From: Deltaproteobacteria bacterium | Lineage (GTDB): Bacteria; Myxococcota_A; UBA9160; UBA6930 | Length of the DNA stretch: 64,000 nucleotides | Direction: 5' to 3' | Assembly: GCA_029261795.1 (NCBI GenBank) | Contig: JAJDAP010000038.1 | Coordinates: 1 to 64,000, forward strand | Shown: positions 36,408 to 45,864 of the stretch, piece after piece | Layout: every line of letters begins with the position of its first letter | How positions within the stretch are numbered: the first letter of the stretch is position 1 | Made by a program: the position numbers and the translations under genes | Notes under the pieces: generated by a model | What the model was told of the DNA's origin: nothing | Databases searched by the model: none | What the model saw: only the letters and a program-made list of their open reading frames with translations

Positions 36408-37622
36408 TTATTCGGACAGCTCCGCAGCGATGGTCCGCCACAGCGAAATAGCGATCTGCCCGTTCTCGAAATCGTCTTTCTGGAAATCGACGTCGGCGGA
36501 GTTCTTGGCGATGACCAGATGTTTGGCGGGATCTACCCAGATGTTCTGGCCATAGACGCCGAGAGCCGTGAACTCGCCTTGGGAACCGCCCGGGATCCAC
36601 CACTGGTAGCCGTATCCCATCGCCGAGCCCGGTTCGCGGCCGGGCTCCAGGTGCGGGGCCGAGGCGGTCACGGACGCTTCGACCCAGGCTCTCGGCACGA
36701 TCTGGTGGCCATGGCGCGAGCCGCCGTGGGCGTAGAGCCAACCGAACCGGGCGAAATCGCGCAGGCTGGCGTTCAAGCCGCCAAAGGCCCACTCCCGGCC
36801 CGCCCCATCGAGCAGGAAATACGCGTCGAACTCCATGCCGAGCGGTTGCCACAGCTTCTCGGCGGCGTAGCTGGCGAGATCCTGTCCGGTAGCTCGCACC
36901 AACATCTCGCCCAGGACCTGCGTGTCGACACTGACATAGTGAAGCACGGTTCCAGACGGCTGTTCGGTTTCGAGGGTCGCGGCGAAATCGAGCAGCGAAC
37001 CGGCGGCCATCGCCGGACCCATGCGATTGATGTCGGAGAACGGGTCGCCGTAGTCTTCGTTGAATCGAACCCCCGAACTCATTTCGAGCACGTGTTCGAT
37101 GGGCACGCCATCGTAGCCAGAGCCGACGAGTTCCGGCAGGATTTCGGAAACCGGCTGCGACAGATCCGGAAAGTGCCCTTCGTCGACCGCGATCCCGAAC
37201 AGGGCCGAAACGAACGACTTGCTCACCGACCAGGCGATGTGCTGACCCGCGGGCTCGTGGCCGTGGGCATAACGTTCGTAGAGGATCGTGTCGTCCTGCA
37301 CGATGATCAGCCCCGTCGTGACCAACTGCTCGAGGAAGGCCTCGGTATCGTAGGAGCGCCCCCGGTGCTCGAAGCTCGTGGGCAACGCGTAGTGGCCCCG
37401 GTCGAACTCGAGGATGTCATCGCTTCGCCCAATGACGCGCGCGTCGAACAATTCGTCCATGTTCTGGAAGTTGTGGACGATCCGGTCTGGCTCGAAGAGG
37501 TCGGCCGCGGCGGAGAGCCGGGAGATCTCGCCGCGATAGAGCCAGGCCGCGAGGGCGAGCAACGCGAGGAGGGCTGCCACCCAGCGGAGAGACCCACTGC
37601 GAGGCGTTCTGGACTCGGTCAT
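36408..37622 (-). CDS. Beta-lactamase-fold serine hydrolase (class C/EstB-like), membrane-anchored
   Basis: 404 aa from ATG 37622, preceded by GAGGAG. It has an N-terminal membrane anchor (residues about 13-29) and the catalytic SxxK S132-K135 in WSVSKSF. The Tyr motif is in the HYVSVDTQ region, and the third box is GYGYQWW. Such proteins are periplasmic esterases, amidases or peptidases rather than resistance lactamases. It is a paralogue in architecture of the gene at 58310. Confidence 0.85.
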   Translation of the reverse strand: MTESRTPRSGSLRWVAALLALLALAAWLYRGEISRLSAAADLFEPDRIVHNFQNMDELFDARVIGRSDDILEFDRGHYALPTSFEHRGRSYDTEAFLEQLVTTGLIIVQDDTILYERYAHGHEPAGQHIAWSVSKSFVSALFGIAVDEGHFPDLSQPVSEILPELVGSGYDGVPIEHVLEMSSGVRFNEDYGDPFSDINRMGPAMAAGSLLDFAATLETEQPSGTVLHYVSVDTQVLGEMLVRATGQDLASYAAEKLWQPLGMEFDAYFLLDGAGREWAFGGLNASLRDFARFGWLYAHGGSRHGHQIVPRAWVEASVTASAPHLEPGREPGSAMGYGYQWWIPGGSQGEFTALGVYGQNIWVDPAKHLVIAKNSADVDFQKDDFENGQIAISLWRTIAAELSE

Positions 37623-37747
37623 CGATTCTCCTCGACCCGCGTCGCGGGGCAGTTTCCGCTGGCTCCTGGCCCAGAGAATCCTAGGGCAGTTCCCGGCTGG
37701 CATCGTGTGGCGGTAGACTCCCGCCTTCAATCGAAGGGGGACCCGCC

Positions 37748-38116
37748 ATGGGAATGGAAGCCAAGGGCAAGATCCACGCGCTGTTCGAGACACAGCAGAA
37801 GACCGAGCGGTTTCGCCTGCGCGAGTTCGTGCTGGAGCTGGCCGACAATCCTCGCTACCCGCAGTACGTCCAGTTCCAACTCACCGGGGACCGCTGCGAG
37901 AGCCTCGATGGGTTTTCGGTTGGCGATGAGGTGCGTGTCGAATTCAGTCTCCGCGGCCGGGAATGGAACAGCCCCAAGGGCGAGGTTCGCTACTTCAACT
38001 CGCTGGACGTGTGGACCATCGACGGGTTGAGTGCCGGAGCGGGCTCGGGAGCGTCGGATGTCGACCCGTTCTCGCAGGAGCCGCCGCCCCCTGGCGACGA
38101 CGACATTCCCTTCTGA
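37748..38116 (+). CDS. DUF3127 OB-fold-like protein with SSB-type C-terminal tail
   Basis: 122 aa. The N-terminal roughly 90 residues are a DUF3127 domain (KGKIHALFETQQKTERF, RVEFSLRGREW). A proline-rich linker is followed by the terminal peptide DDDIPF, identical to the last six residues of E. coli SSB, where this tail recruits DNA repair and replication proteins. This suggests binding to SSB-interacting partners or to single strands. Divergent from the serine hydrolase gene and convergent with hflX. Confidence 0.85.
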   Translation: MGMEAKGKIHALFETQQKTERFRLREFVLELADNPRYPQYVQFQLTGDRCESLDGFSVGDEVRVEFSLRGREWNSPKGEVRYFNSLDVWTIDGLSAGAGSGASDVDPFSQEPPPPGDDDIPF

Positions 38117-38124
38117 AGCACGGT

Positions 38125-39522
38125 TCAGACCACGGGATCCGGCGGGTCCAGTTCTCGTCGGAGCCCGCCTAGCATCGATGCCGGCGCCCGGACCCGGATG
38201 TGTGCGCCATCTTGTTCGTAGCGCTCCTCCAGCACACGACAGCGCGCATGGAGAAGGCCGACCTTGGCCTGTTGGTCGTAGGGGATCACGAACTCTTCCT
38301 CTTCCATCGATCGTTCGAAGAAGCCGCGGATATGCTCGTGTAGCTCGCTGACGTCCTTGGCGGAGCGTGCAGACATCAACACGGCCTCGGAGAATTCGAT
38401 CGCGAGCGCTTCGCGTTGTTCGGCCGAGAGCAAGTCGCTCTTGTTGAGAATCAGCAGGCGCGGGTGGTCGTTGGCGCCGATGTCTGCGAGGACCCCGCGC
38501 GTGACATCGTGTTGGTCTCGGAATGCCGGGTCAGAGGCATCGACGACGTGCAAGTGCAGGTTGGCGTCTCGGGCTTCTTCCAGCGTCGAGCGGAACGAGG
38601 CGACGAGATCGTGGGGCAGGTCCTTGATGAAGCCGACGGTATCGCTGATCAGGATTCGCGGTCGTGTCTCAGGGACCAGAGCCCGGACCGTCGTGTCGAG
38701 TGTGGCGAAGAGCTGATCCGCCACGTACATCGCGTCGTCCGTCAGCGCGCGCATGAGCCGCGACTTGCCAGCGTTGGTGTAGCCCACGAGCGTAACGGAT
38801 TGCGTGGTGTTGCTGCTGCGTCGACTGCGCTGGACGTCGGCCTCGCGCTGGACGACGACGAGGGCACGTTTCAATTCCGCAATCCGATCTCGCGTGGCTC
38901 GGCGGCCCAGCTCCAACGCCGACTCGCCGGCTCCCTTGCCGCCGACCCCGCCTCGCTGCCGCTCGCTCCCGGCATTCGCTTCCCGAAGTCTGGGGGCCAT
39001 GTAGAGGAGGCGCGCGATCTCGACCTGGATCTTCGCTTCTCGGGTTCGCGCATGGCGCTGGAAGATCGAGAGAATGACCATCGAGCGATCGAGCACCTCG
39101 ACCCCGCTGGCCTTTTCGAGGTTTCGCATCTGGGTGGGCGACAGATCCTGGTCGACCAGCACGGTCACGGCTTCGGTCGTGTCCGTCGCGTCCTCCTCCA
39201 ACGCCGAGTCATCCTCGCGGTCTGCTTCGTCGCGAGCCGTTCGAGCGCCAGGTGGCGCGTAACCCGGCACGAATCCGGGTCCGCCGGTGTAGCTGGCCAA
39301 CTCCTTCAGCTTGCCCGCGCCAACGACGTTGCTCGCACCGAGGCCCGCACGTTTCTGGGTCACGCGCCCGATCAATCGCAGCCCAAGGGTCTCTCCCAGG
39401 CGCTCGAGCTCCTTCAGGGAGCTGTCGAAGGCCTCGTCGGAGACGCCCTGGAGTTGCACGCCCAGTACCACAGCCGGCGGGCGCTCGGCTTCGGCCGTAT
39501 CGCGAGGAGGAACCGAACTCAT
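38125..39522 (-). CDS. hflX: GTPase HflX
   Basis: 465 aa from ATG 39522 (TTG 39558 is possible). The HflX N-terminal domain (GRVTQKRAGLGASNVVGAGK, LVDQDLSPTQMRNLE) is followed by the coiled segment and the G domain: G1 GYTNAGKS, G3 DTVGFI, G4 NKSD. HflX splits stalled or heat-damaged ribosomes. An unusual acidic insertion (ARDEADREDDSALEED...) of about 30 residues interrupts the N domain between GAGK and LVDQD. It is convergent with the DUF3127 gene. Confidence 0.93.
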   Translation of the reverse strand: MSSVPPRDTAEAERPPAVVLGVQLQGVSDEAFDSSLKELERLGETLGLRLIGRVTQKRAGLGASNVVGAGKLKELASYTGGPGFVPGYAPPGARTARDEADREDDSALEEDATDTTEAVTVLVDQDLSPTQMRNLEKASGVEVLDRSMVILSIFQRHARTREAKIQVEIARLLYMAPRLREANAGSERQRGGVGGKGAGESALELGRRATRDRIAELKRALVVVQREADVQRSRRSSNTTQSVTLVGYTNAGKSRLMRALTDDAMYVADQLFATLDTTVRALVPETRPRILISDTVGFIKDLPHDLVASFRSTLEEARDANLHLHVVDASDPAFRDQHDVTRGVLADIGANDHPRLLILNKSDLLSAEQREALAIEFSEAVLMSARSAKDVSELHEHIRGFFERSMEEEEFVIPYDQQAKVGLLHARCRVLEERYEQDGAHIRVRAPASMLGGLRRELDPPDPVV

Positions 39523-39641
39523 GCGGCGCAGGCTTGCAGCATCTCGGCCCTGTGGCAATCGTCCCGTGCCAGCGAGGTACGATCCGACCGGGCTTCCGGT
39601 GCTTGGCGGATCCGCGACCGGGAGGGAGCAGACAGGACACC

Positions 39642-40802
39642 ATGGCGACAGTGCTGGAGCGGGTACGAATCTGGGACGGCGAGCGATCGCTCGGCGAGGG
39701 CAATCTCCACATCGAGGGCGCCTCGATCACGGCGCTCGATCGGGCAGCTGGCGCCCGCGATCGCGTCATCGATTGCGCTGGGGCGACCGCGATACCAGGC
39801 CTGATGGACGCGCACGTTCACATGGAACTCGACCCCGAACGTCGCGAACCGCCCACGCACCCGGGGAGCGGGGTGGTCGCAGAGATCGCCGAGCGCGCCG
39901 CCCGCATGGTCGCCGCGGGCATCACCACCGCGCGAGATCTCGGGGGCGGCTCGTGGGCCGAACTGACGGTGCGCGATCGGATCTCGGCGGGCGAGCTTCC
40001 GGGGCCGCGCCTCCTCTGCTCCGGTCAACCGGTGACCTCGGTGAAGGGCCATTGCCACTTCTGGGGCGGCGAGGCGGCCGATCTCGAGGCGGGCCTCGAC
40101 GTGATCGCGCGCCAACACGAGCGCGGGGTCGACCTGATCAAGATCATGGCGACCGGTGGAAACCTCACCAAGGGATCGAAGCCCAAGGATTCGCAGTTCG
40201 ATGGCCCAACCATGAAGGGCCTGGTCGAGCGTGCTCGCGAACTCGGCTATCTGACCGCGGCGCATTGTCACGGCACCGACGGGATCCACAACGCCGCCTG
40301 TGCGGCCATCACCACGATCGAGCACTGTTCATGGGTCGGTGAAGAGGGTTGGGGCCTGGACTTCCGGCCCGAAGTCGTCGAAGAGATTGCGGCGCACGGT
40401 TGCTTCGTCTCGCCCACGGTCAACAAGGGATGGCAGCGCATGATTCGCCCCGACAGTGAAATGCTCGCGCGTAAGCGCAAGGAATTCGCCGCGCTGAAAG
40501 CCGCCGGCGTCCCGCTCATCGCCTCGACGGATTCGGGAATCCCCGGCGTCATCCATCATGAGCTCCCGGAAGCGCTGGCCGTCTATTCGCAGATCGCGGA
40601 GCTGACGCCTGAAGAGACCTTGAAGACTGCGACGAGCACGTGCGCCCGCGCCCTCGGCATCGCGCAGCAGACCGGGCGCCTGGCCCCGGGCCTCGCTGCC
40701 GACGTCATGCTGCTCGACGGCGATCCGCTCTCCGATCTGACGGCGTTGACGCGTCCGATCGGGGTCTGGGCGCGGGGTCGCGAGATCCGTGCGCCGGGTT
40801 AG
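39642..40802 (+). CDS. Metal-dependent amidohydrolase (imidazolonepropionase/prolidase-like)
   Basis: 386 aa from ATG 39642. It shows the HxH metal motif DAHVHM near residue 52, the Lys in LIKIMATGG, HCHGTDG, EHCSW and catalytic Asp in STDSGIPG, with the beta-sandwich closing at LAPGLAADVMLLDGDP. It is a typical subtype III amidohydrolase acting on cyclic amides or peptides, with no signal peptide. It is divergent from hflX. Confidence 0.87.
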   Translation: MATVLERVRIWDGERSLGEGNLHIEGASITALDRAAGARDRVIDCAGATAIPGLMDAHVHMELDPERREPPTHPGSGVVAEIAERAARMVAAGITTARDLGGGSWAELTVRDRISAGELPGPRLLCSGQPVTSVKGHCHFWGGEAADLEAGLDVIARQHERGVDLIKIMATGGNLTKGSKPKDSQFDGPTMKGLVERARELGYLTAAHCHGTDGIHNAACAAITTIEHCSWVGEEGWGLDFRPEVVEEIAAHGCFVSPTVNKGWQRMIRPDSEMLARKRKEFAALKAAGVPLIASTDSGIPGVIHHELPEALAVYSQIAELTPEETLKTATSTCARALGIAQQTGRLAPGLAADVMLLDGDPLSDLTALTRPIGVWARGREIRAPG

Positions 40803-40868
40803 TTGGGTCGTTCCAGACTCTTCGACGAGCGCGGGCTTGCCGGCGGATGCCGGTGGTAGTGTCGGTCC

Positions 40869-41352
40869 ATGAGTTCCGATGCGCCGAACCGAGAGGCCCG
40901 ACCCGATGCCGCTTGGGTGGCCTTCTGCGAACAGCTGAAGGAGGCCGGCGCCGTGCTGCGTCGGCCTGCCATCGCCGGTGCCGAGCGGGCACCGCTTCGC
41001 GTGTGGTTACTTCGAACTCGATGTAGAGGAAGCGCTCGTGGTCCGGTTCCGTCCGCCGAAAGAGGCGCCGTACTGGGGACTCCACCTCGACAACTACTGG
41101 TACAAACCCTTGAGTTGGGGTGACCGGCGCTCACAGTTGAACGACCGTGGCGTCGCCTTGGACGCGAACGGGATGGCGACCGTCGTCATTTCTACGACGC
41201 GGCCCGAAGGGGCCGGAAACTGGCTCGAGACCCAAGGCCACCGCCAGGGCAGCATCGTCTTTCGCTGGTCCCGCAGCGACGAGCCCTGTCCCGTTTTCGA
41301 GTGTCAGGTGGCTCCGGTCGCCAGGTGGCAAGACGTGAGTCCGTCGGAGTGA
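40869..41352 (+). pseudogene. Broken DUF1214-like gene (frameshift and internal deletion)
   Basis: The first frame (from ATG 40869) encodes AWVAFCEQLKEAG..., matching the N-terminus of DUF1214-type proteins. The second frame (read from about 40985 to 41352) encodes the C-terminus (HLDNYWYKPLSWGDR, GAGNWLETQGHRQG). The frames cross between about 40985 and 41000. Full proteins of this type have well over 300 residues, so the middle is deleted as well. The C-terminal ORF stop overlaps the sulfotransferase GTG (GTGA), so the fragment may still be translated for coupling. Confidence 0.7.
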
Positions 41353-42356
41353 GTGAGCAGCGCCGCGATCGTTTCGTCGTTGGTACGGGCCGCTGCGGCT
41401 CGACGCTCCTCTCGAAGATGCTGGCATGCAACCGCGAGGTGCTGAGCCTGTTCGAGTTCTTCTCCGGTCTCGATCAGTTCTTCCGCTTCCGCACGGATCC
41501 CGTGCCGGGTGCGGAACTCGCCGGGCGCCTGGAAGAGGACCACCCGATGCTGACGATGGTCTTGAAGCGCGGCTACGAGGTCCCCGAGGTCGCCTATCCG
41601 TTCGGCAAAGCGCGGCTTCAGCGCAGTGACCCGATCCCGTGGACCCTGGCCATCGCCGTGGCCAGGGTCTCCGACGAGCCGGACGCGCTCTTCGCCGAAA
41701 TGATCGCGGTCGCGCGCGAGCAGCCCACGCAAGTGCTCGCGAGCCACCATCGCCAATTGCTCGACTGGCTCAGCGAACGCACCGGCAAGACGCTCTGGAT
41801 CGAGCGGTCGGGCAGTTCCATGGACTACGCCGCCGACCTGAAGGCCTTCTTCCCCGGCGCCCGCTTCGTGCACATTCACCGCGATGGTCGCGAGACGGCT
41901 CTCTCGATGCGAGAGTACGCCGTACTGCGACTAGCCGTTCCGGTGATGTATGGAATGTTAGGCCCCGTCGAGTATTCGCATGATGGGCTGGTCGCCTTCG
42001 AGCGCGAGAATACCGCGGCCATCGACGAGACCCTGGCGTCCCGCCCGCCGGTCGAACTCTACGGACGCTATTGGAGTGACCAGGTGGAACGCGGCCTCGA
42101 CGTGCTCGAGCGTCTCGACCCCGCTGACGTGATGGAAGTGCGCTTCGAGGAATTGGTAACCGAGCCGCGGCCGATCCTGGCGGCGATGGCGGCGTTCTTC
42201 GAAATGCCCGGCCCAGAGACCGGTTGGATCGAGGACGCATGTGGGCTGGTCAAGGGCCTGCCGCCTGGGCGAGTGGCCAAGCTATCGGAAGATGAGCAGG
42301 ACCGACTGACCGACGCCTGCCAGCGCTCGATGTCGAGGCTCGGGCAGGCCCTCTAG
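41349..42356 (+). CDS. PAPS-dependent sulfotransferase family protein
   Basis: 335 aa from GTG 41349. The 5'-phosphosulfate-binding loop VGTGRCGST (about residues 11-19) and the 3'-phosphate motif IHRDGRETALSM (about residue 176) are intact. It would transfer sulfate from PAPS to a hydroxyl or amine of an unknown acceptor. No PAPS-synthesis genes are nearby. The start overlaps the stop of the broken DUF1214 ORF. Confidence 0.86.
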   Translation: MSEQRRDRFVVGTGRCGSTLLSKMLACNREVLSLFEFFSGLDQFFRFRTDPVPGAELAGRLEEDHPMLTMVLKRGYEVPEVAYPFGKARLQRSDPIPWTLAIAVARVSDEPDALFAEMIAVAREQPTQVLASHHRQLLDWLSERTGKTLWIERSGSSMDYAADLKAFFPGARFVHIHRDGRETALSMREYAVLRLAVPVMYGMLGPVEYSHDGLVAFERENTAAIDETLASRPPVELYGRYWSDQVERGLDVLERLDPADVMEVRFEELVTEPRPILAAMAAFFEMPGPETGWIEDACGLVKGLPPGRVAKLSEDEQDRLTDACQRSMSRLGQAL

Positions 42357-42379
42357 GCCTGCCCTGCGAGTGCGCCGGA

Positions 42380-43063
42380 TCAGCCGAACTCGCCGAGTAC
42401 CGTCCGCAGGTCGTTGACCAGGATGCGGAGGTCGAGAAAGCCCGTGCTGTAGATGTTGCGGACGGAACCGTCTGCGTCGACGAGGAAGAGCTTGAGGACA
42501 TGGCGCAGCTTGGCCGGGGCATGGCCGTCGCGTTCGGGAATCCAGACCGCGTCCTGCCCGAAATCGGCGAGCACCGGTGCGATTTCAGCAGGGTCGTTTG
42601 CCGTCAGAAAGCGCCAGCGGCCCTGGGGTGCGAGCCCTTGGCGCAGTGTGGCGAGGGCTTCCGGAGTATCACGTTCCGGGTCGAAGCTGACGCTGACCAG
42701 CTGCACGCGCCCCGCCAGCACTTCGTCGCGCGCCAACGTCGCGTCCAGCTGGTGCAGGGTGGCCGTAGCGAGTGGGCAGGCCTGGCCACACGAGAGGTAC
42801 ACGAAGGAGACGATGGCAGCTTCGCCGGCTACGAGACCCAACAATGGAGCTACCGTGCCATCACTCGAGACCAGCTCGTATTCGTCCACATGCTGGATCG
42901 TGGGCAGCTCGTAGCTACCGACGGGCGGCGGTTCGAACCGCGGCACTTCCGGGCTCGTTGCAACGATGGGGGCGGGGTGGACCGCGTGGGCCGTGGGCTC
43001 GTGCCCGCTTTCTGCGCCGCAGCCGACCAGCAGCAGCGCCAACACGAGGATCCGAACCAGCAT
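42380..43063 (-). CDS. SCO1/SenC family copper-binding lipoprotein
   Basis: 227 aa. It has a lipobox LLVGC (Cys15), then a thioredoxin-like fold with copper ligands C92-x3-C96 (SCGQACP) and H188 (LRHVL). SCO proteins deliver copper to periplasmic cuproenzymes, classically the CuA site of cytochrome oxidase. ATG 43063 shares a base with the stop of the methanethiol-oxidase-like gene (TGATG), so it is likely the dedicated copper chaperone of that enzyme. Confidence 0.9.
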   Translation of the reverse strand: MLVRILVLALLLVGCGAESGHEPTAHAVHPAPIVATSPEVPRFEPPPVGSYELPTIQHVDEYELVSSDGTVAPLLGLVAGEAAIVSFVYLSCGQACPLATATLHQLDATLARDEVLAGRVQLVSVSFDPERDTPEALATLRQGLAPQGRWRFLTANDPAEIAPVLADFGQDAVWIPERDGHAPAKLRHVLKLFLVDADGSVRNIYSTGFLDLRILVNDLRTVLGEFG

Positions 43064-44364
43064 CAGGGGGTGCCGGCGAGTGTCTCGGCGGTGCCGACGT
43101 CGCGGCCGGCCCAGAATCCGATCTGGCCGAAGCGCATGAGGTGGGGACGACCCAACTTCTCGGCCTCGAAGTCGATCTCGAACGTGGGTGTGAGTTCCTC
43201 TCCGTTCCAATCGAAGGCGCGCAGGAACTGCTCGTCCTCGTGGCCGGTGCCGTCCCAGTTCGCAAGAAGAGAGGAGGTAAAGTAGATCCGCTTTCCGTCC
43301 CAGGATTGCGAGACCATGTTCACCTGGGCGCCGATCTTGCGTTCGTAGATCTGCTTGGCGTTGCGTGGGTCGGATACATCGTAGACGCGGACCTTGCCGT
43401 CCATGAAGGTATCGACGAACAGGAAACGATCGTCCGACGAGATGCTGATATCCACGGCCAGAAGTGGCTGTTCCTCTCGCGTGCCGATCTCGCCACTCTT
43501 GACGGCTTCGTAGCTGCCATCCTCGGTGCGCAGCACGGTCCAGAGTTCACCGGTCAGCGCGGCTTCGATGAATGCGTAGTCGTGCTCGGGCTTGATGGCC
43601 CAGCGAATCTCGAGCGGAGCCACCGGGATCCGCAGCGTCTGGAGGGGTTTGCGCGCATGGAAGTCCCAGATGATCACGCTGTCGCCGAAGTTCTTCATGG
43701 CTTCGCTATCGCCCATCAGATCGGCGAGGTTTCGCATGTAGTTGTTGTGACCTGTGAAGCTGGAGGTCAGCAGCCGGTTGCGATTCGCGTTGATCCGGGC
43801 GTCGTAGCCGTAGGGTGCATCCTCGGGCAGCCAGTGGGTGACGATGTGTTCGCCTTCATTCGAGTACTCGACCAGGGCTGCCTGGCCGCCGTAATCTTTC
43901 GCGTTCGACAACGTGGGGATCAGCATCCTGCCCGGCAACGCGTAGAAGCCGTGGGGGCCGACGGCACCCCCGCTTGCCTCGACGAAATCGTCGATGGTCT
44001 TGACCAGCTTCGGATGCGCCGGGTCCGTGGCGACATCGAAGACGTAGATCATGCTGTCGTCGAGACCGCCCACCCAGAAGTGCCGACGGTCATCGGTGAA
44101 GCCGCCGTGGTGCGCCTCGTGGCGTCCGCCTACGGAAACGGAATCCACGACCTTGCCGTAGTCCGCGCGATTCGGGTTCGCGCCGACGGTGACCACCTTG
44201 TCGGAGCCGTCGCCCCAACCCTCTACACCGAGCGTCCAGACGTAGACATAGTCCTCCTGCCCCTCGATCTTGGGCAGGTAGGGCGATTGACAAGTCTCGT
44301 CGGCGATGGCCGCAGGGCCCAACGCGATCGCGAGTATCCAGATGACCACCACGCATCGAAACAT
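43063..44364 (-). CDS. mtoX: Methanethiol-oxidase-like protein (selenium-binding protein 56 family)
   Basis: 433 aa from ATG 44364, with GGAGGT eight bases upstream. A signal peptide (ending about AIADE, residue 24) predicts export. A beta-propeller of the SBP56 type follows, with HEAHHGGF near 85, VGPHGFYAL, SSFTGHNNYM and DSVIIWDF. In methylotrophic bacteria, periplasmic copper MtoX converts methanethiol to formaldehyde, sulfide and peroxide, and its gene neighbours an SCO-type gene, as here. The MauG-type gene of that cluster is not in this window. The function by homology and context is inferred. Confidence 0.78.
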   Translation of the reverse strand: MFRCVVVIWILAIALGPAAIADETCQSPYLPKIEGQEDYVYVWTLGVEGWGDGSDKVVTVGANPNRADYGKVVDSVSVGGRHEAHHGGFTDDRRHFWVGGLDDSMIYVFDVATDPAHPKLVKTIDDFVEASGGAVGPHGFYALPGRMLIPTLSNAKDYGGQAALVEYSNEGEHIVTHWLPEDAPYGYDARINANRNRLLTSSFTGHNNYMRNLADLMGDSEAMKNFGDSVIIWDFHARKPLQTLRIPVAPLEIRWAIKPEHDYAFIEAALTGELWTVLRTEDGSYEAVKSGEIGTREEQPLLAVDISISSDDRFLFVDTFMDGKVRVYDVSDPRNAKQIYERKIGAQVNMVSQSWDGKRIYFTSSLLANWDGTGHEDEQFLRAFDWNGEELTPTFEIDFEAEKLGRPHLMRFGQIGFWAGRDVGTAETLAGTP

Positions 44365-44422
44365 CGGCGAATACCTCCGCGGCGAGCGTACCACGCAGCT
44401 CGCTTCGAAGGCGCGAGTCTTC

Positions 44423-45835
44423 TCAGATGTGGAGCGCGCGGCCATCGACGGCCAATGCAGCTTCCCTGAGTGCCTCGGTGACGGAAGGGTGGGCGTGGCA
44501 GGTGCGTGCGATGTCTTCGGAGGAGGCGCCGAACTCGAGAGCGATCACGGCCTCGGCGATCAGGTCGCCGGCCAGCGGTCCAAAGATGTGGACGCCTAAC
44601 ACACGATCGCTTTCGGCATCTGCCAGGATCTTGACCATGCCGTCGGTTTCGCCGCTGACGCGCGCCCGACTGTTCGCGGCGAATGGGAACTTGCCCACCT
44701 TGAACGCGATGCCCTCGGCCTCGAGCTGCTCCTGGGTGCGGCCCACTGCCGCTACCTCCGGCGAGGTGTAGACGACGCCGGGTACGCGCTCATGGTCCAC
44801 GTGGCCGCGCTGGCCGGTCAGGGTTTCGGCGAATGCGACGCCGTCCTCTTCGGCCTTGTGCGCGAGCATGGGCCCGGGTACGCAGTCTCCGATCGCGAAG
44901 ACATGGGCGACCGTCGTCTGGAAGCCGCCGTCGATCTCGATGAAGCCCCGGTCATCGCGAGCGACGCCCAGTTCGTCGAGTCCGAGGCCCTCGGTGTATG
45001 GACGCCGACCCACGGCCACCAGGACGACATCGGCTTCGCGTTTCTTCTCGTCGCCGCCGCTGGCGGGTGCAGTCCGTAGCGTGACACCGCCCGGATGGAG
45101 ATCCGCACCCGCAACCCGGGTCTCCAGTTCGAAATGGAAACCCTGCTTTCGCAGGCTCCGCTTCACTGCCTTGCCGATCTCGCGGTCCATGCCCGGCAGG
45201 ATGTGGTCCAGGATCTCGACCACGGTCACCTCCGCGCCGAGTCGGGACCAGACCGAGCCCAATTCGAGACCGATCGCACCTGCGCCGACCACGACCATCT
45301 TGTCCGGGACCCGTTCGAGCGTGAGCGCACCCGTGGAGGTCACGATCTGCTTCTCGTCGATCGGCAGCCCCGGGATCGCGATCGGCTCCGAGCCGGTCGC
45401 GATCAGGATGTTCTTCGCGCCGAGGTTCTCGAGCGAGCCGTCGGCGAGCGTCACCTCTACACGATCGGCAGCGAGAATCCGACCCGTGCCTTCGATCCGC
45501 CTGATGCCGGCCTTCTTCAGGAGCGAGGCCACGCCGCCCGCCAGCTTTCCGACCACGTCCTGTTTCCGCGCCATCATCGCCGGAAGGTCCAGGCGGACAT
45601 CGGAGACCGCTACGCCGTGCGCGGCCAGGCCATGCTTCGCCTCGGCGTAGAGTTCGGAGGAACGCAGCAACGCCTTCGAGGGGATGCAGCCGATGTTCAG
45701 GCAGGTCCCGCCCAGGCTCTGGCGCTTGTCGACGCAGGCCACCTTCATTCCGAGTTGGGCGGCTCGAAGCGAGGCCACATAACCGCCGGGACCGCCGCCG
45801 ATCACGACGACGTCGAAGAGATCGGGTTCCGTCAT
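44423..45835 (-). CDS. lpdA: Dihydrolipoyl dehydrogenase (E3)
   Basis: 470 aa, full length. It has an FAD-binding GGGPGGY near residue 13, redox disulfide C45-C50 (GGTCLNIGCIPS), an NAD-binding GAGAIGLELG near 188 and the C-terminal catalytic HAHPS dyad. It reoxidises lipoamide for the adjacent 2-oxoglutarate dehydrogenase. It lies 29 bases after sucB, completing a sucA-sucB-lpdA order. Confidence 0.96.
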   Translation of the reverse strand: MTEPDLFDVVVIGGGPGGYVASLRAAQLGMKVACVDKRQSLGGTCLNIGCIPSKALLRSSELYAEAKHGLAAHGVAVSDVRLDLPAMMARKQDVVGKLAGGVASLLKKAGIRRIEGTGRILAADRVEVTLADGSLENLGAKNILIATGSEPIAIPGLPIDEKQIVTSTGALTLERVPDKMVVVGAGAIGLELGSVWSRLGAEVTVVEILDHILPGMDREIGKAVKRSLRKQGFHFELETRVAGADLHPGGVTLRTAPASGGDEKKREADVVLVAVGRRPYTEGLGLDELGVARDDRGFIEIDGGFQTTVAHVFAIGDCVPGPMLAHKAEEDGVAFAETLTGQRGHVDHERVPGVVYTSPEVAAVGRTQEQLEAEGIAFKVGKFPFAANSRARVSGETDGMVKILADAESDRVLGVHIFGPLAGDLIAEAVIALEFGASSEDIARTCHAHPSVTEALREAALAVDGRALHI

Positions 45836-45864
45836 GCGTCCACCCCTTGTTGTGGTGCCTGGTG

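Noticed and set aside
36330..38030. 566-codon plus-strand open frame
   Set aside because: It is the antisense shadow of the serine hydrolase gene; GC-rich third positions keep it open but there is no family similarity or ribosome site.
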